Assembly: GCA_010027915.1 (NCBI GenBank)
Contig: RGUG01000037.1
Location: forward strand, 1 to 9,247
DNA length: 9,247 nt
Direction: 5' to 3'
Source of the DNA: a bacterium
GTDB taxonomy: Bacteria > Margulisbacteria > Marinamargulisbacteria > SXXA01
Below, piece by piece: positions 1-5,081 of this stretch. Position 1 is the stretch's first letter. Each line of letters begins with the position of its first letter. Under the pieces are notes generated by a model. That model did no database searches and had not been told where the DNA came from. It saw only the letters and a list, made by a program, of their open reading frames with translations. The translations under genes were made by a program, and so were the position numbers.

Positions 1-580
1 GTGTTTGGTGCAACCCAAAAAAAGCCAGGCCCCGTTGCCACTCAGAGAGCCCGCTGGCTTGAATACCGTCCACGAATCCTTCTTGTATCTGCAAGGCCAA
101 CGTACCACTGCGTAGGGATTGTTTGGGCAGATAAACACGGGTGGTCACATAGCCCAATGACAAATAGGCGTGGGTAATGGCCGCCGATAATTGGGTGATG
201 TCATGGAGTGTGAGGGTCCGATTAAGATACCCCGACAGCAGTGTCGATCGGGTGTGAGGGGGCAGCAGGGTGACCCCATTCAGTTGAATGTCTCGAATCA
301 TAAAGCCTGGTAAGTCACCCTCGATCACGGCCGGTATATCGGGTGTGTCATACGGAATGGGGGGGGATTTTTTTTGATCGGCAGCCCGTTGGGTGTCATC
401 AAAATACCGCCGGTTTTTTTCTTGTAAAATGAGTAGTTCTTTGGCATTTAATGCACGGGGAATGGCGTCTTTTTCGATGGTTTGGGCGAACAAGGCACCC
501 GAAATGGCCACCCCCCCCATTAAAAAACAAAGCGGTGCCAGCTGGTGACAGAAGAGTAAAAGTCGGCATGAAAATCCCAT
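1..580 (-). CDS. TpsB-type (ShlB/FhaC/HecB) outer-membrane transporter, N-terminal part
   Basis: This is the first ~193 codons of a two-partner-secretion transporter; the C-terminal beta-barrel lies beyond the left edge. Seen in the sequence: from ATG at 580 a basic start (MGFSCR) leads into a hydrophobic stretch and a likely signal-peptidase site after SGALFA (about residue 32). A polar linker follows to about residue 75. Then comes a POTRA_2 domain with typical anchors: PGFMIRDIQLNGV, the RTLTLHDI helix, LGYVTTRVYLPKQ, and LRSGTLALQIQEGFVDGI. Family knowledge: such proteins export large TpsA exoproteins (haemagglutinins, haemolysins) across the outer membrane, with POTRA domains recognising the substrate. 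No TpsA partner is visible; it may lie outside. Start choice: a signal peptide appears only in this frame; a TTG at 586 sits better behind AGAGAA and is an alternative. The reading frame crosses three 8-base homopolymer runs. The family call is firm; the exact start is not. Confidence 0.85.
   Translation of the reverse strand, partial: MGFSCRLLLFCHQLAPLCFLMGGVAISGALFAQTIEKDAIPRALNAKELLILQEKNRRYFDDTQRAADQKKSPPIPYDTPDIPAVIEGDLPGFMIRDIQLNGVTLLPPHTRSTLLSGYLNRTLTLHDITQLSAAITHAYLSLGYVTTRVYLPKQSLRSGTLALQIQEGFVDGIQASGLSEWQRGLAFFGLHQT
359..375. repeat. Paired 8-base homopolymers (G8-A-T8) inside tpsB
   Basis: On the plus strand eight G, one A and eight T occur back to back. On the coding (minus) strand this is A8-T-C8, read in frame as QKKSPP in the linker between signal peptide and POTRA domain. 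Runs of this length are prone to slipped-strand changes, which would shift the tpsB frame. A T7 run (A7 on the coding strand) lies nearby at 414-420. Confidence 0.9.
511..518. repeat. C8/G8 homopolymer in the tpsB signal peptide
   Basis: Eight C on the plus strand give ATG followed by eight G on the coding strand, encoding MGGV within the hydrophobic part of the signal peptide. As read here the frame is open through signal peptide and POTRA domain. Gain or loss of one base would put the downstream codons out of frame. Confidence 0.9.
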
Positions 581-779
581 GGGCAATTGGCCATTCTCTG
601 ACGTTAATAATCATTGGATATTAAAAAAATAATAGAAAAAGACCGTGCTGACAAGGGTAATAGCGGTGCGGTGGGGATGGGACGACGCTGGGCTCTATTT
701 TGCCGGAGCGGTGTGGGTGAGGGAGCCTTGATGGGCAAGGCCCCCAGCGGCCTTGCTCAGGCGGGCATCATTTCTTGCA
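581..779. other. Intergenic region between tpsB and the KaiC-like operon
   Basis: Both flanking genes read leftward. The right end holds a hairpin just after the stop codon of the receiver-ATPase gene. The middle (615-640) is very A+T-rich. On the minus strand TTGTCA (649-654) and TATTAT (629-634) resemble -35 and -10 elements, but the 14-base spacer is too short for a confident promoter. A plus-strand reading frame from 614 has no start signal or recognisable content and I do not treat it as a gene. Confidence 0.4.
732..759 (-). terminator. Strong hairpin after the KaiC-like operon
   Basis: GCAAGGCC (735-742), loop CCCAGC, and GGCCTTGC (749-756) form a perfect 8-bp stem, extendable by three pairs (one a G-T wobble) to 732-759. 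It begins about 20 bases beyond the TGA of the receiver-ATPase gene, where a terminator would be expected. No T-run follows on the minus strand, so intrinsic termination is not certain; it could instead be an RNA 3'-end stabiliser. Confidence 0.4.
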
Positions 780-1883
780 TCAATAGGGTGACACCACCCG
801 ATTCCATCGGCTTTGAAAGGGGGTCCACTTCATGGTTTTAGCCCGAATCATGAACTGGTCGTTTTCCACCCCAAACTCCAGTACCCCATCCATCAAATAC
901 CCCACATTGTTCACCATCTGATCCGACACGGTGCCCTCTTCCAATACAAACAAGGTGGTCACACCACCCAATGCCAAAGCGGTTCGGGAAATTTGGGTTA
1001 AAAACCGTTGTACCATCGATAACTCAAAATGAATCAACAAGCTCGAAATGGAATCCACCACCCGACGACCACCCAGTTTGTGGTGAATGGTATGTCCAAT
1101 GTCACCACTGGCATCGGCAATTAATCCGGCCAATTGACCCAAATCCAAGGAACCCGTCACGGCATAAGGTTCATCGTCAGGGGAGACAAAACTAGACCAT
1201 GAGTACGCATCCACAAAGCGAATGAGATTTAACGATTCATAATCCAACATGGTATGGGGAAGGGTTCGTTGAATACTTTGCCGGATTTGTTTGGGGTTGT
1301 CATCCAATGCCAACCATAAACAGCGGTCCGATTTGGCCAATCCGGAGGCCATAAAACGCCGACAAAACAATGACTTGCCCGAGCCCAATGGCCCCAACAA
1401 TAAGATATTGGAGGCCACCGGCAAGCCACCACCCAATGCCTCATCTAATAGGGGGACACCAGTGGATACCATGGGGATGGGGTCCGAGGTAGCCTCGATG
1501 ACGTGGTCACGGGCGGCACGACGCAACAGCAAGGCCTTGGCCCTTGCTTTTAATTCGTCAACATTAAATGGTTTGGTAACAAAATCATCGGCCCCCCCTT
1601 CAAACCCAGTCAATTTGTTGTATTCGTCGCCCAAAGCCGAAATAATCATGATAGGGGTATCGGACAACTCGGGGTCTTGACGAACGTCTCGGCATACCTC
1701 AAAACCGGTTTTAAAGGGCATCATAATATCGGTGATAATCAGATCTGGTCGATGGAGTTTGGCTTGCTCAAGTGCCATGCGACCATCCGTGGCCGTAATA
1801 ACGGTCATGCCCAGTTCCTCAAACAGCATGGCCGTTAGCATCAAGATATGAAGCTCATCATCGGCAACCAATACGGTGGTCAC
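780..1883 (-). CDS. Response-regulator receiver fused to KaiC-like ATPase
   Basis: A 367-residue two-domain protein. Residues 1-~122 are a complete CheY-like receiver: acidic pair D8/D9, phospho-acceptor D52 in LIITDIMMP, switch serine S82 in MIISALG, and K104 in FVTKPFN. Residues ~138-350 are a RecA/KaiC-like ATPase: the family entry motif TGVPLLDEALGGGLP, Walker A GPLGSGKS (164-171), Walker B RRVVDSIS (D277). Where KaiC has its glutamate pair after the strand following Walker A, this protein has DD (WLALDDNP, 194-195). It has no DNA-binding output domain, so the ATPase is presumably the output. The start is GTG at 1883, overlapping the upstream ATPase stop as GTGA, so translation is probably coupled. 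No histidine kinase is in view. Inference: phosphorylation of D52 modulates ATPase activity, assembly or partner contact. Domain assignment is firm; the biological process is unknown. Confidence 0.85.
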   Translation of the reverse strand: MTTVLVADDELHILMLTAMLFEELGMTVITATDGRMALEQAKLHRPDLIITDIMMPFKTGFEVCRDVRQDPELSDTPIMIISALGDEYNKLTGFEGGADDFVTKPFNVDELKARAKALLLRRAARDHVIEATSDPIPMVSTGVPLLDEALGGGLPVASNILLLGPLGSGKSLFCRRFMASGLAKSDRCLWLALDDNPKQIRQSIQRTLPHTMLDYESLNLIRFVDAYSWSSFVSPDDEPYAVTGSLDLGQLAGLIADASGDIGHTIHHKLGGRRVVDSISSLLIHFELSMVQRFLTQISRTALALGGVTTLFVLEEGTVSDQMVNNVGYLMDGVLEFGVENDQFMIRAKTMKWTPFQSRWNRVVSPY

Positions 1884-2581
1884 AGGGCTTGCCTTAAGAC
1901 AATTCCCCGCCCCGTCATGATTTCAAATACCCATTCGGACAAATCGGTCCGGGTGCCACGCATTTTCTTCACCCGAATGGTGCGGGCATAATTAGAGCCC
2001 ATTTTTTCGAGCTTTAAGACCAAAATACCCGAGGTGGCGAACTCCTCAATCCCATGGGTGCTCACTTTATGGCTACCAACCGGTGAATAAGAGGTCAGCA
2101 GGGTGGTACAGTCCCCCTGGCCTTCGATGGCATAAATCAAAGATCGAATGTAGTCCCCAATTTCTTTGATTTCAGACTCAATGAGCCGAAGGGGGGCCAC
2201 TGGATCGACCACCAACCGAGTCACCGACTGGGTTTTGACATACCCCAACACCATGTCGACCATGTCAGTCATGGACAATGATGAGTTCGAATGGGTAGAA
2301 AAAGGCTGGGTTAAATCCACCATTTTTAATTGCCCACTTTGCAAATAAGGGGCCAATTCCCATCCCAAAGATAACGCATCTTGAATGACATGCTCGGCAC
2401 GTTCATCAATTGATATATAAACCCCCAATTCACCGTTTTTGAGTCCCTCCAACAAAAATTGCAAGGTTAAAATGGTTTTGCCAACACCTGGTTCGCCGGC
2501 CACCAACACGGCACGGCCTTGGGGAAGGCCACCCCCCAAAAGGTGATCCACCCCTTCGATACCACTGGAGATTCGCTGCAT
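1880..2581 (-). CDS. Single-domain KaiC-like RecA-fold ATPase
   Basis: A 233-residue cytoplasmic ATPase of the KaiC/RadA-like family. It opens with MQRISSGIEGVDHLLGGGLP, the usual first residues of the family, then Walker A GEPGVGKT (29-36), D59/E60 in YISIDERAEHV at the catalytic acidic pair, the LSLGWEL segment, Walker B RLVVDPV (D126), EEFATSGILVLKLEK, and the C-terminal KKMRGTRTDLSEWVFEI motif. True KaiC has two such domains and is about twice as long, so this is not a clock KaiC. Start: the frame is open upstream to TTG at 2683, but that extension is unlike the family; ATG at 2581 gives the standard N-terminus, although no Shine-Dalgarno precedes it. The last codons overlap the next gene by GTGA, making a two-gene operon. 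It may form mixed or stacked oligomers with the receiver-ATPase; that is inference. Confidence 0.85.
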   Translation of the reverse strand: MQRISSGIEGVDHLLGGGLPQGRAVLVAGEPGVGKTILTLQFLLEGLKNGELGVYISIDERAEHVIQDALSLGWELAPYLQSGQLKMVDLTQPFSTHSNSSLSMTDMVDMVLGYVKTQSVTRLVVDPVAPLRLIESEIKEIGDYIRSLIYAIEGQGDCTTLLTSYSPVGSHKVSTHGIEEFATSGILVLKLEKMGSNYARTIRVKKMRGTRTDLSEWVFEIMTGRGIVLRQAL

Positions 2582-2878
2582 CAGGCCATTAAACCACAGG
2601 CACCAAGAAAAGCTCAAACGCTCATAGGGCCTTCCCAAAGCCGGCCCGTTACGGACGTCTCGATCCACGAGGATAAAAAACAAGCCTACTTGACCGCCCT
2701 TTCATCCCCGATTAAAATCTGGCCCGAGAATGGCCCAGACTGCTAACGTGCAATGTGCCACTTTCTGTGTGTGATGTTGTTTGTCAGTCGTCATGGGGGA
2801 GTAGTTGGGGAGTATACAAAACGATGCGTACGGTTAGCGTGCGTTCTGTTGTGGGGTAACGGGGTGGGGACCATGAAC

Positions 2879-2890
2879 CTGTCGCGACAG
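2879..2890. promoter_or_regulatory. Perfect 12-bp palindrome, possible operator
   Basis: CTGTCGCGACAG is its own reverse complement across all 12 bases and has no spacer, the form of a site for a dimeric regulator. It lies about 125 bases upstream of rpmH and about 300 upstream of the divergent ATPase. I cannot assign it to a known regulator, and no promoter element is clear enough to place it relative to one. Confidence 0.35.
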
Positions 2891-2996
2891 TCGGTGTGCA
2901 ACGTGTGACCGTTCATGGCAAAATGAGGCCCATTTTCTCCACATCGTCCCTTTATCGTCTGGTCTGATCGTCGCAATGGATCCATGAGTTGTTGTT

Positions 2997-3003
2997 AAAG
3001 GAG
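2997..3003 (+). promoter_or_regulatory. Ribosome binding site of rpmH
   Basis: AAAGGAG ends 10 bases before the rpmH ATG. It is one of the two clearest Shine-Dalgarno sequences in the plus-strand cluster and fixes the L34 start. Confidence 0.75.
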
Positions 3004-3013
3004 TAACGTCAAG

Positions 3014-3148
3014 ATGAAGCGCACATTTCAACCCAATAATAGGAAAAGAAAAAAAACCCACGGGTTTCGTATTCGGATGAGAAGCAAAGGGGGCCAACGG
3101 GTACTGAACGCCCGTCGTCGCAAAGGCCGTCAACGTATTTCGGCCTAA
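3014..3148 (+). CDS. rpmH: 50S ribosomal protein L34
   Basis: A 44-residue, strongly basic protein matching L34 over its whole length: [19 protein letters not shown], the [19 protein letters not shown] core, and ending RISA. L34 is a small protein of the large ribosomal subunit that contacts 23S rRNA, and its usual length is 44-46 residues. It is the first gene of the rightward cluster and ends one base before the GTG of rnpA, a pairing conserved across most bacteria. Residue 14 is Lys in KRKKTHGFR where many species have Arg, which is unremarkable. Confidence 0.98.
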   Translation: MKRTFQPNNRKRKKTHGFRIRMRSKGGQRVLNARRRKGRQRISA

Positions 3149-3149
3149 C

Positions 3150-3587
3150 GTGGGCATGGATGACATGATCGAAGTCGATAATGGGCTTCCCAAATCCACC
3201 CGGATCACACAAAAAAGCCACTTTGATTATCTTTTTTCATCGGGGCGGCGTGCTGAAAATCTCATTGTCAGAATTCAATATGGGGCCCCTTACTTACATG
3301 GCCCCATGGTGGCATTTGTGGCCACTAAACGGCAGGGTAATGCCCCGCAACGGAATTTATCCAAACGGTTATTAAGAGAATTGTATCGGTTGCATGATCA
3401 GAAACCCCCCGTTGACATGGTCCTAATCGCCAAACCGGCCCTCTTAAAATGCTCCTTTTCAAAATTAAAAACCGAGTTTTCAAGCCTCATGGAAACCATT
3501 GCCCAGACCCTTCATGAGTGGGATCACACACCCCGTCATTCGACCATAACGGCACACGAGACCGTCCTCGATGAACAGGCGGAATGA
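3150..3587 (+). CDS. rnpA: Ribonuclease P protein component
   Basis: The protein subunit of RNase P, which helps the RNA subunit bind pre-tRNA and remove its 5' leader. Visible features are the N-terminal STRITQKSHFDYLFSSGRR segment, the central strand MVAFVATKRQGNA, the RNA-binding RNxxKRxxRE signature in QRNLSKRLLRELYRL, and the C-terminal VDMVLIAKPALL followed by an amphipathic helix. The signature reads RNLSKR rather than the commoner RNRxKR, so one arginine is missing. About 25 residues after LMETIAQTLHEW are not typical of the family and look like a lineage-specific tail. The start is uncertain: GTG 3150, ATG 3156 and ATG 3165 are all in frame and none has a good Shine-Dalgarno. Reinitiation after rpmH, one base upstream, may explain this. 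Confidence 0.95.
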   Translation: MGMDDMIEVDNGLPKSTRITQKSHFDYLFSSGRRAENLIVRIQYGAPYLHGPMVAFVATKRQGNAPQRNLSKRLLRELYRLHDQKPPVDMVLIAKPALLKCSFSKLKTEFSSLMETIAQTLHEWDHTPRHSTITAHETVLDEQAE

Positions 3588-3591
3588 CCCA

Positions 3592-3807
3592 ATGAGTCGC
3601 CTGGTATCCCATGCGGTGGTGGGTTGCATTCGGTTGTATCAGCGGGTGATCTCCCCATGGCTGGGACCGGTGTGTCGTCATGATCCCAGTTGCTCAGAGT
3701 ATGCGATACAGTCCATCACCACCCATGGGGTGCTCAAAGGCGGGTTGTCAGCTGTGGGTCGTCTTGGTACTTGTCATCCTTTTCATTCGGGCCATATTGA
3801 CTCATAA
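3592..3807 (+). CDS. yidD: Membrane protein insertion efficiency factor YidD
   Basis: A 71-residue protein of the YidD family, which associates with the inner membrane and aids YidC/Sec-dependent insertion. Seen: an N-terminal amphipathic stretch (MSRLVSHAVVGCIRLYQRVISPWLGP), the cysteine motif CRHDPSCSEYAI, THGVLKGGLSAVGRLGTCHPFH, and a final GHID. The length matches the family (about 70-85). ATG at 3592 is four bases after the rnpA stop and has GCGGAA just upstream. An in-frame ATG at 3571 inside rnpA would add seven residues and is less likely. The end is HSGHIDS where many homologues have GGxDPV, so the C-terminus is slightly short. Confidence 0.93.
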   Translation: MSRLVSHAVVGCIRLYQRVISPWLGPVCRHDPSCSEYAIQSITTHGVLKGGLSAVGRLGTCHPFHSGHIDS

Positions 3808-3811
3808 GGAG
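3806..3811 (+). promoter_or_regulatory. Ribosome binding site deciding the yidC start
   Basis: AAGGAG overlaps the yidD stop codon and lies eight bases before ATG 3820. It therefore supports that ATG over the GTG at 3811, which falls inside the site itself. Confidence 0.75.
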
Positions 3812-3819
3812 TGTTGTTC

Positions 3820-4560
3820 ATGCTAGATCTCATTCGCCACCCATTTGATGCCCTCATCCATGGGTTGATGTTACCGTTTTTGTCGCTGTGTTACACCACG
3901 GTATATCCCAATTATGGGGTGGCCATTGTGTTGTTAACCCTGATGATCAAGTTACTTTTTTTTCCGCTAACCCAACGCCAATTTAAGGCCATGAAAATCA
4001 CGCAAAAATTGCAACCCGAAATGAAACGGTTGCAAGAAACCCATAAAGATGATCCCAAAACCCTTCAGAAAGAGATGATGGCACTATGGAAGACCCACAA
4101 CGCCAACCCGTTTAGTGGTTGTTTGCCATTGGTCATTCAATTGCCCTTCTTTTTTGCCATTTACAGTGCCATTTCAAGTCCCGCATTTAAAGCCATGATC
4201 GGAGCGCAAGGGGTCAATCCGGGTCTCACCTCTTTTTGGTTGACGAATTTATCCCAACCCGATCCGTATTTTATTTTACCCATCGCCATTGTGGTGCTTA
4301 CCTGGTTGTCTCAGCGACAAATGCCCATGGACCCCAATCAAAAACTACTCATGAGTATCCTCCCCTTGATGATGGGGATGATTTCGTTTAAGTTGCCGGC
4401 CGGGGTGCTCATTTATTGGGTGACCCAACAAGGCATTTCAACCTTGCAGCAATGGTGGTTGTTGCGTGAGTCGGGTGTCAGCCCATCATCGGCGGCGGGT
4501 TCCCAAGATGAGGTGGTCATTACCGTTAAACCCAAGCGAAAGGGGAAAAAAGCATCATGA
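3820..4560 (+). CDS. yidC: Membrane protein insertase YidC/Oxa1, short form
   Basis: Inserts proteins into the cytoplasmic membrane, alone or with Sec. The 246-residue protein has only the conserved Oxa1 core. The first membrane segment NYGVAIVLLTLMIKLLFFPL is followed by a cytoplasmic helical hairpin (QFKAMKITQKLQPEMKRLQE ... EMMALWKTHNANPF), GCLPLVIQLPFFFAIYSAI, then YFILPIAIVVLTWLSQ and LMSILPLMMGMISFKLPAGVLIYWVTQQ. The tail is basic (KPKRKGKKAS). The large periplasmic domain and extra N-terminal helix of proteobacterial YidC (about 540 residues) are absent, as in Gram-positive, cyanobacterial and chloroplast forms. K44 occupies the position of the conserved hydrophilic-groove arginine (E. 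coli R366). No lipobox is evident. It is 12 bases after yidD and overlaps jag by ATGA. Confidence 0.95.
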   Translation: MLDLIRHPFDALIHGLMLPFLSLCYTTVYPNYGVAIVLLTLMIKLLFFPLTQRQFKAMKITQKLQPEMKRLQETHKDDPKTLQKEMMALWKTHNANPFSGCLPLVIQLPFFFAIYSAISSPAFKAMIGAQGVNPGLTSFWLTNLSQPDPYFILPIAIVVLTWLSQRQMPMDPNQKLLMSILPLMMGMISFKLPAGVLIYWVTQQGISTLQQWWLLRESGVSPSSAAGSQDEVVITVKPKRKGKKAS

Positions 4561-5081
4561 TTAAACAATTGTTGTCATGGTTTAAAAAGCCAGGGGGACA
4601 ACCCGAGGTGTCATCCGCTCGTCAGGGAACACCGGGGCAGGTCGCCGAAACCTATATTCAGACCCTATTGAATCATTCATTTGGTGGGGCTGTGACGGCC
4701 CATGTCCCCGATGAGCATACCATTCAGTTATCCATTATCAATGCGGCGGACCCCTCCCGACTGATTGGCAAAGAAGGGGCCACCATTGAATCGATTCAGT
4801 TGTTAACCAAGGCCTTGTTAAACCGTACCTACAAGCGGGGGTTTCGGGTTACCATTGATGTGGGAGAGTGCAACCCCAATCGTGAGGCCGTCTTATTGGC
4901 CCACATTGACAAAGCCATTGAGGCAATGGGTACCGATGGGGTCTATCATTTCCCTAAAATGACCGCCATTGACCGTCGGTTTATCCATGTCCAATTTGAG
5001 CAACACCCCTTGTATGTGAGTCAATCGGAAGGTGCGGGGTCCCAGCGCCACGTGGTATTGCGTCAACGAACGGGTTCATGA
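4557..5081 (+). CDS. jag: KH/R3H RNA-binding protein Jag (KhpB-like)
   Basis: A 174-residue RNA-binding protein. Residues ~30-100 form a KH-like domain with the GxxG loop GKEG (71-74) in SRLIGKEGATIESIQLLTKA. Residues ~134-172 form an R3H domain: PKMTAIDRRFIHVQF with R140-x3-H144, then SQSEGAGSQRHVVLRQR. The N-terminal Jag_N domain of Firmicutes homologues (about 205 residues in B. subtilis) is missing. It is replaced by a short MIKQLLSWFKKP segment that may be an amphipathic helix, and a flexible linker. Jag/KhpB proteins bind RNA, affect cell elongation and division in Firmicutes, and are genetically linked to YidC. The gene overlaps yidC and mnmE by ATGA at both ends, so translation is probably coupled across all three. 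Confidence 0.93.
   Translation: MIKQLLSWFKKPGGQPEVSSARQGTPGQVAETYIQTLLNHSFGGAVTAHVPDEHTIQLSIINAADPSRLIGKEGATIESIQLLTKALLNRTYKRGFRVTIDVGECNPNREAVLLAHIDKAIEAMGTDGVYHFPKMTAIDRRFIHVQFEQHPLYVSQSEGAGSQRHVVLRQRTGS

Larger units (their letters stand above)
2582..3013. other. Divergent intergenic region upstream of the KaiC-like operon and rpmH
   Basis: About 430 bases separate the leftward KaiC-like ATPase from rightward rpmH; I see no protein-coding gene in it. It should hold promoters for both directions, but no convincing -35/-10 pair stands out. TTGTCA (2781-2786) and TATACA (2813-2818) on the plus strand are 26 bases apart, too far. Visible structure: the palindrome at 2879-2890, a short inverted repeat AAAATG/CATTTT (2920-2936), and a leftward Met-Ser-Val minicistron (2614-2625). 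One isolated near-match to a DnaA box (TTCTCCACA, 2935-2943) does not make an origin. Confidence 0.4.

Noticed and set aside
399..614. Alternative minus-strand frame starting MIINVREWPIAHG over the tpsB 5' end
   Set aside because: It stops at 399 and shows neither signal peptide nor POTRA features. The neighbouring frame from 580 carries both continuously to the window edge.
629..654. Sigma-70-like promoter for tpsB (TTGTCA and TATTAT on the minus strand)
   Set aside because: The spacer is 14 bases, well short of 16-18, so I mention it only as a weak possibility within the intergenic entry.
614..841. Plus-strand reading frame in the tpsB/KaiC-like intergenic region
   Set aside because: It runs into the opposite strand of the receiver-ATPase gene, crosses the terminator-like hairpin, has no ribosome binding site and shows no recognisable domain.
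1880..2581. Circadian clock KaiC
   Set aside because: There is a single ATPase domain of about 233 residues, with no tandem CI/CII arrangement and no KaiA or KaiB nearby.
1880..2683. Longer N-terminus of the KaiC-like ATPase from TTG 2683
   Set aside because: The extra 34 residues resemble nothing in the family, while MQRISSGIEGVD is the standard beginning.
2582..3013. Possible chromosomal origin beside rpmH
   Set aside because: rpmH often lies near dnaA/oriC, but only one near-match to a DnaA box (TTCTCCACA, 2935-2943) is present, with no cluster, no A+T-rich unwinding region and no dnaA in view.
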